A stretch of DNA of 12,999 bases. It comes from DATDRQ01 sp035291645. Lineage in GTDB: Bacteria; Chloroflexota; Anaerolineae; Anaerolineales; UBA4823. Position 1 is the first letter of the stretch; each line of letters starts with the position of its first letter. The position numbers and the translations under genes were made by a program. Below the pieces are notes generated by a model that saw only the letters and a list, made by a program, of their open reading frames with translations, did no database searches and was not told the DNA's origin. This document shows, piece by piece, positions 7,219 to 12,999 of this stretch. Location of the stretch: positions 1 through 12,999 of the forward strand of contig DATDRQ010000213.1 in assembly GCA_035291645.1 (NCBI GenBank). The letters run 5' to 3'.

Positions 7219-8187
7219 ATGCGAACGATTATCGCCGAGTTTTGTCAAAACCATAAAGGGGATCTTAACCTGCTCAAGGAGATGGTCTGGGCGGCCGCAG
7301 AAGCCGGGGCGGCTTATGCCAAGGTCCAGTCGATGCTCGCCGATGAGCTGACCTACCGGGAGCGGTTCGAGCTGGGCGCCTGGGAGGGCGAGCGCATGCT
7401 TGCCATCCAACGCCCTTACCAGCCGGAATACGACCGGCTAAAACCGATGGACCTGAGCGACGAGGCCCACTTTTTATTCGGCGAGGAATGTAAAAAAGCC
7501 GGGATTAAGCCACTGACCACGCTATTCACCCGGGCGCGCCTCCCATTCGTAGCCAATCTGGGCTGGGATGCGGTCAAAGTCGCCAGCTACGACTGCGCCA
7601 GCTATCCGCTGATCCGCGAGCTGCGGGCAGAGGTCGAAAAAGGTAGTTTCAAGCACCTGTTTATTTCCACCGGCGCCACCTACGATGAAGAGATCGCCAC
7701 AACCGCTGACATCTTGGAAGGTACCAGCTACTCGTTCTTGCACGCCGTCACGATTTATCCAACCCCGCTCGCCGAGTTACACCTGGGACGCATGCGGTTC
7801 TTGCAGAAGTTCACCCCGTCCGTAGGGCTCAGCGACCACACCCTGGTCGAGCGGGACGGGATCCAGGCTTCGATCGTCGCCATGTGCCTGGGCGCGGATG
7901 TGATTGAGCGGCACTTCACCCTGCTCGGGAAAGACGAGACCAAGGATGGGCTGGTCTCGATCCGCCCGGAAGAGCTGAAAGCGCTGGTCCAGTTCAGCCG
8001 GCTAGACTCAGACGAACTTCAGGAATACGTCGAACGGGAGATCCCCGCTTGGGTGCAGATGGTAGGACTGGAACAGCGCCTGCTCAGCCCGGTCGAAGAG
8101 CTCAACCGCGACTACTACCGCGGCCGCTTTGCCAGCCGCGTGAACGACGAAGTCGTCTATAACTGGGAGGATCGCCCGGTGGTATGA
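7219..8187 (+). CDS. neuB: NeuB-family nonulosonate (sialic-acid-like) synthase, short C-terminus
   Basis: Condenses phosphoenolpyruvate with a hexosamine-type aldose to make a nine-carbon nonulosonic acid. Markers of the NeuB TIM barrel are AEFCQNHKGD at 6-15 (Glu7 and NH), AKVQ with Lys35 and Gln37, VKVAS with Lys120, STGA at 150-153, GLSDHTL at 203-209, and IERHFTL at 229-235. Usual NeuB forms are AEIGxNHNG and STGM, so the sequence diverges mildly there. The protein has 322 residues, and the region after about 285 holds only the linker (LNRDYYRGRFASRV at 295-308) and a short tail. The usual C-terminal SAF/antifreeze domain of some 60 residues is missing. No frameshift explains it: the next gene begins only 34 bp later. 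A GAGGA at 7210-7214 precedes the start. The substrate (ManNAc-like, bacillosamine-derived or 6-phosphate) cannot be told from sequence. Confidence 0.85.
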   Translation: MRTIIAEFCQNHKGDLNLLKEMVWAAAEAGAAYAKVQSMLADELTYRERFELGAWEGERMLAIQRPYQPEYDRLKPMDLSDEAHFLFGEECKKAGIKPLTTLFTRARLPFVANLGWDAVKVASYDCASYPLIRELRAEVEKGSFKHLFISTGATYDEEIATTADILEGTSYSFLHAVTIYPTPLAELHLGRMRFLQKFTPSVGLSDHTLVERDGIQASIVAMCLGADVIERHFTLLGKDETKDGLVSIRPEELKALVQFSRLDSDELQEYVEREIPAWVQMVGLEQRLLSPVEELNRDYYRGRFASRVNDEVVYNWEDRPVV

Positions 8188-8205
8188 AGACAGGCAAACC
8201 TTTTA

Positions 8206-8211
8206 GAGGGG
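8206..8211 (+). promoter_or_regulatory. Ribosome binding site for the first NeuA-like gene (TTG start)
   Basis: GAGGGG lies 10 nt before TTG 8222, with a second AGG nearer. It sits in the 34-bp gap after neuB and supports the TTG start, which gives a protein beginning a few residues before the IPARGGSK motif as expected for this family. Confidence 0.5.
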
Positions 8212-8221
8212 CAGGTTTATC

Positions 8222-8935
8222 TTGTTACCAGAGGTCTTAGGCGTCATCCCGGCGCGCGGCGGATCGAAATCGATCCCTCGTAAAAACATTGCCCGGCTGC
8301 ACGGCAAACCTATACTGGCTTACACTATCGAGGCCGCCCTGGGTTGCCGGAGTTTGACCCGCGTGATCGTATCATCGGAGGATGCAGAGATCCTGGAAGT
8401 AGCCCGGCAGTATGGCGCGGCTACTCCATTTATCCGGCCTGCCGAGCTGGCGACTGATGAAGCGCCCACGTTGCCGGTCGTCCAGCATGCGGTGGCTGAG
8501 ATGGAGAGGCTGGGTGGCCTGACCTTTGATTATATCGTCCTGCTCCAGCCGACCACACCCCTGCGCCGCTCGCAGGACATCGATGCGGCGGTTGACAAGC
8601 TAATCGCCACCGCAGCCGATTCGGTCGTCAGTGTGTGTGAGGTGGGCGCTTACCACCCGGCGCGCATGCGCCAGATCGTGGACGACCGCCTGGTTGACCT
8701 GCCGGTCCGGGAACCGCAAGAGATGCTCCGCCGGCAGGACCTCCCACCGGTATATATCCGTAATGGGGCGATCTATGCAGTCAAACGCGACGTGGTTATG
8801 TTGGAGAACAGCATGATCGGCCGGGTAAGCCGGCCCTACATCATGCCGGAGGAACGCTCGGTCAACATCGACAGCCGGCTGGATTTCCTGCTGGCGGAGA
8901 TCCTGCTGAGACCGGCAGAGCAGCCGCAGGATTGA
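8222..8935 (+). CDS. neuA: CMP-nonulosonate (acylneuraminate) cytidylyltransferase, first copy
   Basis: Activates a nonulosonic acid with CTP to its CMP form. The 237 residues cover a full single-domain enzyme. The nucleotide-binding signature RGGSKSIPRKN is at 12-22, QPTTPLRR at 109-116, RNGAIYA at 180-186, and the metal-binding VNIDSRLDF around 214-222 with Asp217 and Asp221. Location directly after neuB gives the standard synthase-then-activation order. The TTG start has a GAGGGG ribosome site. A second, related enzyme begins at 12591; the two N-terminal halves share most motif residues but differ elsewhere (QPTTPLR here, RPTSPFR there). A 2-keto-3-deoxy sugar acid such as Kdo is the main alternative substrate, but KdsB proteins have a different signature. 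Confidence 0.88.
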   Translation: MLPEVLGVIPARGGSKSIPRKNIARLHGKPILAYTIEAALGCRSLTRVIVSSEDAEILEVARQYGAATPFIRPAELATDEAPTLPVVQHAVAEMERLGGLTFDYIVLLQPTTPLRRSQDIDAAVDKLIATAADSVVSVCEVGAYHPARMRQIVDDRLVDLPVREPQEMLRRQDLPPVYIRNGAIYAVKRDVVMLENSMIGRVSRPYIMPEERSVNIDSRLDFLLAEILLRPAEQPQD

Positions 8936-8943
8936 ACGCTACG

Positions 8944-9933
8944 ATGCCAGGCGAAGGTGTCCGCATCCTGGTTGCCGAGCGATCCAGCTTCAGCGAGCGC
9001 GGCCTGCAAGCATTGGCGCAGATCGGCTCGACCGAAGTGCTCGACCTTTCCCAGGGTGACCTTATCGGCCTGATCGGCAGTTATGAGGTACTGGTTTTGA
9101 GGTTAGGACTGCAGGTGGACGCGGCGGTCATAGCAGCAGGAATTGATCTGCGGGTGATTGCCACGGCGACTACGGGGTTGGATCATATCGATCTGGCTGC
9201 AGCCGGGCAGCGTGATATTGCGGTTTTGAGCTTGAAAGGGGAGCGTGCTTTTCTCGACCAGGTCTACGCTACAGCCGAGCACACCTTCGCCCTGCTGCTG
9301 AGTCTCGTGCGGCGCATTCCTTACGCCTTCGAGGCTGCAAAAGACTACAAGTGGCGCCGAGATATCTTCCAGGGCAGTGAATTGAATGGAAAAAGCTTGG
9401 GAATAATTGGCTGCGGCCGGCTGGGGAGCATGGTAGCGGTCTATGGGGCGGCATTTGGGATGCGGGTGCTGGTTTACGATCCGTTCCTACCTGATCTACC
9501 GGATGGGGCAGAGCGGTGCGAGCAGCTGTCCCAACTGCTCGCGGCCAGTGATATCGTCTCGCTTCATGTACCACTGAACCCAGGTACGCACAACCTGATC
9601 TCGGCGGCGGAGTGCGCCGCCATGCGCCCTGGCGCGATCCTGGTGAACACATCCCGGGGAGCGGTGGTAGATGAAGAAGCCCTGCTCCAGGCGCTGGAGT
9701 CGGGCAGGCTGGGCGGCGCAGCGTTGGACGTGCTGTCCGATGAGCATGCTTTAGCGGAACGAAGAAACCACCCTTTGATTGAATATGCGCGGCGGCATGA
9801 GAATCTACTGATCACCCCGCATATCGCCGGAGCGACGCAGGAATCGGTCGAGAAGGCGGACTTATTTCTGGCAGGCAAGCTACAGGAATATCTACACACT
9901 CATTACACTTCGAAAAGGACAATTGCACCATGA
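8944..9933 (+). CDS. NAD-dependent D-2-hydroxyacid dehydrogenase
   Basis: A member of the D-isomer-specific 2-hydroxyacid dehydrogenase family, which oxidises or reduces 2-hydroxy/2-keto acids; 3-phosphoglycerate dehydrogenase is one member. With ATG 8944 it has 329 residues. The NAD-binding motif GIIGCGRLG runs 153-161. Catalytic residues are Arg238 in NTSRGAVVD, Glu267 in ALDVLSDEH, and His293 in ITPHIAGAT. The family usually has EEP or EPP after the Glu motif; here it is DEH followed by ALAERRNHPL. A TTG at 8932, overlapping the previous stop, is in frame, but its spacing to the AGGA at 8928-8931 is zero, whereas ATG 8944 has it 12 nt away. The gene ends in an ATGA overlap with the PAPS synthetase. 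No known step in CMP-nonulosonate synthesis requires such an enzyme, so its part here is unclear. Confidence 0.85.
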   Translation: MPGEGVRILVAERSSFSERGLQALAQIGSTEVLDLSQGDLIGLIGSYEVLVLRLGLQVDAAVIAAGIDLRVIATATTGLDHIDLAAAGQRDIAVLSLKGERAFLDQVYATAEHTFALLLSLVRRIPYAFEAAKDYKWRRDIFQGSELNGKSLGIIGCGRLGSMVAVYGAAFGMRVLVYDPFLPDLPDGAERCEQLSQLLAASDIVSLHVPLNPGTHNLISAAECAAMRPGAILVNTSRGAVVDEEALLQALESGRLGGAALDVLSDEHALAERRNHPLIEYARRHENLLITPHIAGATQESVEKADLFLAGKLQEYLHTHYTSKRTIAP

Positions 9934-11720
9934 AAGACACCAACAAGCATTCCCAGTTAACAGCTCCTTACGGCGGTAAACTGGTCAACCTGGTCGTAGA
10001 AGGGGAGGAGCGTGAAGAGCTACTGGCGCGCTCCAACAGCCTGCCATCGGTCAAGATTTCAGCGCGGGCGTTATGTGACCTGGAACTGCTCGCCACCGGC
10101 GCGTTTTCCCCACTCGACCGCTTCATGTCCCGGGTGAATTACGAGCGCGTCCTGACCGAAATGCGCTTGAGCGATGGCACGCTTTTCCCCATTCCGGTCA
10201 CTTTACCAGTCGATGAGAGCACCCTGCCCAGCTATGGCGAGCAGATCACCTTGAGCGACGCTCGCAACAACACGATCGCAGTCATGCAGATCGAAGAGGT
10301 CTATCACTACGACCCGCAACGCGAAGTCCGGCTGGTGCTCGGCACCACCGATCCCCGCCATCCGCTCGTCTCGGAGATGAACCGCTGGGGAAAGGTGTAC
10401 CTGTCTGGCGCTCTGAAGGTGATCGATCTCCCCAAGTATCACGACTTCATCGACTTGCGCCTGACTCCTGCCCAGGTCCGGGCTCGCCTGGAGAAGATGG
10501 GTTACGAGAAGGTCGTCGCTTTCCAGACCCGCAACCCGATGCACCGCATTCACGAAGAGTTGACCAAGCGCGCCGCCGAAGATGTTGCGGGCAGCCTGCT
10601 GATCCACCCGGTGGTCGGACTGACCAAGCCCGGCGACGTGGATCACTACACGCGGGTGCGCGTCTACCGCACCCTGGCGGAGAATTACTACGAGAGGGAC
10701 CGTACCCTGCTGAGCCTGCTGCCGCTGGCGATGCGCATGGCTGGCCCGCGCGAGGCGCTGTGGCACGCCATCATCCGCCGGAACTACGGCGCGACCCACT
10801 TCATCATCGGCCGTGATCATGCCGGGCCGGGGAAAGACAGCAACGGCAATCCTTTTTACGGGCCTTACGAAGCTCAGTTAATGCTGACCCAGTACGCCTC
10901 TGAGATCGGCGTCCAGCCGGTCGAGTTTAAAGAGCTGGTTTACCTGGCGGATGAAGAACGCTACGAAGAGGGGCCCAAGGTCCCAGAAGGGGCGAATATC
11001 TACTCCATCTCGGGCACGCAGGTGCGCGAGGATTACCTGGCGAAGGGCGAGCTACTGCCCGAGTGGTTCACGCGCCAAGAGACGGCTGAGATCCTGCAGG
11101 AGATGTATCCGCCGCGCCACAAGCAGGGCGTCTGCCTGTGGTTTACCGGCCTGAGCGGCTCGGGAAAATCGACCACGGCGGAGATCGTCACCTCACTCCT
11201 GCTGGAGCGCGGCCGGCAGGTCACTTTGTTAGATGGCGATGTGGTGCGCACCCACCTGTCGAAAGGCCTGGGCTTCAGCCGCGAAGATCGGGACACCAAC
11301 ATCCTGCGCATCGGCTTCGTCGCCGCCGAGATCGCCCGCCACGGGGGTATGGTGGTCTCCGCCGCCATCAGCCCGTACCGCGCCACGCGCAACGAAGCCC
11401 GCAAGATGGCCGGCGAGGAAAAATTTATCGAGATCTTCGTCGATACCCCGATCGAAGTGTGCGAATCGCGCGATGTGAAGGGGTTGTACGCCCGTGCCCG
11501 CCGCGGCCAGATCAGCGGATTTACCGGCGTCGACGATCCGTACGAAACCCCGGTCGATCCCGAGATCACCTTGTACACCGTGGAGGTGACCCCGGAAGAG
11601 AATGCCCGCACGATCATCGCCTACCTGGAGGAGCACGGTTACCTGCTCCCTGATGGGGCCGCCAGCCGCGGCCTGGAACCCCAGGCAGAAGCGGTGCTGG
11701 TGGAGGCAATTGAAGCTTGA
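9930..11720 (+). CDS. sat: Bifunctional ATP sulfurylase / APS kinase (PAPS synthetase)
   Basis: Makes APS from sulfate and ATP, then phosphorylates it to PAPS. The 596 residues are an N-terminal ATP sulfurylase (about 1-395) followed by an APS kinase (about 398-575), the order known from Aquifex-type fusions and opposite to animal PAPS synthetases. Sulfurylase motifs are QTRNPMHRIH at 199-208 and GRDHAGPG at 294-301. The kinase has an intact P-loop GLSGSGKST at 407-415, DGDVVR at 435-440 and SPYR at 481-484, so both halves look active. The start overlaps the previous stop (ATGA), with AAGGA at 9915-9919, 10 nt before it. The final 25 residues are a low-complexity tail. No sulfite or APS reductase gene is visible, and a sulfotransferase is encoded at 551, so this copy probably feeds sulfation rather than cysteine synthesis (inference). 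Confidence 0.93.
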   Translation: MKDTNKHSQLTAPYGGKLVNLVVEGEEREELLARSNSLPSVKISARALCDLELLATGAFSPLDRFMSRVNYERVLTEMRLSDGTLFPIPVTLPVDESTLPSYGEQITLSDARNNTIAVMQIEEVYHYDPQREVRLVLGTTDPRHPLVSEMNRWGKVYLSGALKVIDLPKYHDFIDLRLTPAQVRARLEKMGYEKVVAFQTRNPMHRIHEELTKRAAEDVAGSLLIHPVVGLTKPGDVDHYTRVRVYRTLAENYYERDRTLLSLLPLAMRMAGPREALWHAIIRRNYGATHFIIGRDHAGPGKDSNGNPFYGPYEAQLMLTQYASEIGVQPVEFKELVYLADEERYEEGPKVPEGANIYSISGTQVREDYLAKGELLPEWFTRQETAEILQEMYPPRHKQGVCLWFTGLSGSGKSTTAEIVTSLLLERGRQVTLLDGDVVRTHLSKGLGFSREDRDTNILRIGFVAAEIARHGGMVVSAAISPYRATRNEARKMAGEEKFIEIFVDTPIEVCESRDVKGLYARARRGQISGFTGVDDPYETPVDPEITLYTVEVTPEENARTIIAYLEEHGYLLPDGAASRGLEPQAEAVLVEAIEA

Positions 11721-11730
11721 TCGAAATTAG

Positions 11731-12594
11731 ATGACTCACCTACCCGAATTGTTCGACCTGACCGGCCGGGTTGCCGTAGTCACCGGGGGGGCAGGCCTGC
11801 TGGGAGCGCAGTTCGCCCGCACGCTGGCGGAAGCCGGCGCCCGGGTGGTCGTCGCGGACATCGATGCGGAGGCAGCCAGGACTCTGGCTGCCTCGATCGA
11901 TGCAAATCTGAAATCTCAGGAAGAGGGCGATCCTCTGCCGACTGAGAAGATCATCTCCCTCCACCTGGACGTCACCTCGCCAGGATCGGTGAGCGCTTTG
12001 GTGGATGTGGTCTTGACCCGGTTTTCCCGGCTGGATATCCTGGTCAATAGCGCGGCTTTGGACCCTAAGTTCGATCCCGCACATCTGCTGGTTGCAGAAC
12101 GCGCTCCATCTGCCTTCGAGCAGTTCCCGCTGGAGGCCTGGAAGCAAGCCCTGGATGTCAACCTGACCGGCCTGTTCCTGTGCTGCCAGGCTGCCTCGCA
12201 GCCGATGCTGGCCCAGGGCGGGGGTGTGATCATCAATATCTGCTCGATTTACGGGTTAGTCGGCCCCGATCAACGCATTTACCAGAAAAGGGGACAACCG
12301 CCCCAGTACAAACCGGTTTACTACTCGGTCACCAAGGCCGGTGTACTGGGACTGACCCGCTATCTGGCGACCTATTATGCCGGGAAGAACATCCGGGTCA
12401 ACGCCCTCACGCCAGGCGGGGTCTACGCTGATCACACGGACGAGTTCGTCCGGGCCTACTCGGCACGAAGCGTACTTGGTCGCATGGCTCAGCCGGACGA
12501 ATTGAATGGCGCCCTGCTTTTCCTGGCTGCGGACGCCTCCGCGTACATGACCGGAGCCAACCTGGTAGTCGATGGGGGCTGGACTGCGTGGTGA
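11731..12594 (+). CDS. Short-chain dehydrogenase/reductase (PtmA-like)
   Basis: A classical SDR of 287 residues using NAD(P). The cofactor motif TGGAGLLG is at 18-25, with Asp43 and Asp45 after the second strand suggesting NAD preference. NSAA at 106-109 replaces NNAG, the structural Asn is at 144 in DVNLTG, the catalytic Ser is at 172 in CSIYG, and Tyr198 and Lys202 form YxxxK. The segment CSIYGLVGPDQRIYQKRG (171-188) is characteristic of PtmA, the flagellin-modification SDR of Campylobacter legionaminic acid loci. There it works with the Gfo/Idh PtmF; a PtmF-like protein is encoded at 1592. The gene starts 10 bp after the PAPS synthetase stop, without a clear ribosome site, and ends in a GTGA overlap with the next gene. 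Its substrate is probably a sugar phosphate or nucleotide sugar. Confidence 0.88.
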   Translation: MTHLPELFDLTGRVAVVTGGAGLLGAQFARTLAEAGARVVVADIDAEAARTLAASIDANLKSQEEGDPLPTEKIISLHLDVTSPGSVSALVDVVLTRFSRLDILVNSAALDPKFDPAHLLVAERAPSAFEQFPLEAWKQALDVNLTGLFLCCQAASQPMLAQGGGVIINICSIYGLVGPDQRIYQKRGQPPQYKPVYYSVTKAGVLGLTRYLATYYAGKNIRVNALTPGGVYADHTDEFVRAYSARSVLGRMAQPDELNGALLFLAADASAYMTGANLVVDGGWTAW

Positions 12595-12999
12595 GCGTGA
12601 GTGAGGTGCTGGCTTTGATCCCGGCGCGGGGCGGCTCGAAGAGCATTCCGCGCAAGAACATCCGCCCGTTCGCCGGTTACCCCTTGATCGCTTACAGCAT
12701 CGCCGCCGGCCTGGCGGCAGAAACCGTCACCCGGGTGATTGTCTCGACCGACGACGAGGAGATCGCCGCCATCGCCTGCCGGTTTGGGGCGCAGGCGCCT
12801 TTTCTCCGCCCGGCGGAGCTGGCCCGGGATGATATCCCAGATCTACCCGTCTTCCAGCACGCGTTGGAATGGCTGGACGAAAATGAGGGCTACCAGCCGG
12901 AGGTCATCGTCCAGCTGCGCCCGACATCGCCCTTCCGGCGCACCTGGCACATCGACCAGGCGGTGGCGCGCCTGATCGAGCGCCCGGAAGCCGACTCGG
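12591..12999 (+). CDS. neuA: CMP-nonulosonate cytidylyltransferase, second copy, 5' part
   Basis: A second NeuA-family enzyme, cut by the window end after 136 codons. RGGSKSIPRKNI appears at 13-24, VIVSTDDEEIA near 52-62, and QLRPTSPFRR near 110-119, which shows a nonulosonate cytidylyltransferase N-terminal half. GTG 12591 gives a 4-bp GTGA overlap with the SDR stop and is preferred; GTG 12588 and GTG 12597 are in frame too. It begins immediately after a PtmA-like SDR, and PtmA and PtmB (a CMP-legionaminate synthetase) are neighbours in Campylobacter, so PtmB is the closest role to suggest. It resembles the copy at 8222 closely over the first 100 residues, but with many differences, so it is an established paralogue rather than a recent duplicate. 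The RPTSPFR form is the one more typical of PtmB-like enzymes. Whether the 3' half is intact cannot be seen. Confidence 0.85.
   Translation, partial: MSVSEVLALIPARGGSKSIPRKNIRPFAGYPLIAYSIAAGLAAETVTRVIVSTDDEEIAAIACRFGAQAPFLRPAELARDDIPDLPVFQHALEWLDENEGYQPEVIVQLRPTSPFRRTWHIDQAVARLIERPEADS

Noticed and set aside
8819..8835. 6-bp hairpin GGCCGG/CCGGCC in the first NeuA gene
   Set aside because: Short, GC-only and within coding sequence; no sign of a regulatory role.
10203..11617. Two long minus-strand open frames
   Set aside because: Both are antisense to the ATP sulfurylase-APS kinase gene, whose motifs are intact throughout.

Overview
The window is a tightly packed, single-strand (+) gene cluster of 12 protein-coding genes for acidic, and probably sulfated, surface glycans. 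Both edges cut through genes. Base composition is GC-rich, TTG and GTG starts are used besides ATG, and intergenic gaps are 0 to 45 bp, with several stop/start overlaps. No RNA gene, mobile element, CRISPR array, convincing promoter or terminator was seen. The protein style and a fused ATP sulfurylase-APS kinase would fit an environmental bacterium such as a Chloroflexota (Anaerolineae-like) lineage. That placement is a guess, because no phylogenetic marker is present.

Layout. 1-531: 3' end of a GT-B-like glycan transferase. 551-1591: PAPS-dependent sulfotransferase. 1592-2611: Gfo/Idh/MocA oxidoreductase. 2629-3609: zinc-ribbon SAM methyltransferase. 3655-5421: a pair of CBS domains fused to a UDP-sugar 6-dehydrogenase. 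5447-6529: mannose-1-phosphate guanylyltransferase. 6526-7218: HAD phosphatase. 7219-8187: NeuB-family nonulosonate synthase with a shortened C-terminus. 8222-8935: NeuA-like CMP-nonulosonate synthetase. 8944-9933: D-2-hydroxyacid dehydrogenase. 9930-11720: ATP sulfurylase-APS kinase fusion that makes PAPS. 11731-12594: SDR oxidoreductase resembling PtmA. 12591-12999: 5' part of a second NeuA-like synthetase.

How the genes fit together (inference). NeuB, the HAD phosphatase and the NeuA-like enzymes give a route to CMP-activated nonulosonic (sialic-acid-like) acids. The Gfo/Idh and SDR proteins resemble PtmF and PtmA of legionaminic acid loci. The dehydrogenase would make a UDP-hexuronic acid and the guanylyltransferase GDP-mannose. 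The ATP sulfurylase-APS kinase makes PAPS, which the sulfotransferase would use to sulfate the glycan. The methyltransferase and the leading glycosyltransferase-like protein would decorate or assemble it. The most unusual points are the fusion of a PtmE-type CBS pair to a nucleotide-sugar dehydrogenase, the NeuB lacking a full SAF domain, two NeuA paralogues in one cluster, and a dedicated PAPS supply next to nonulosonate genes.
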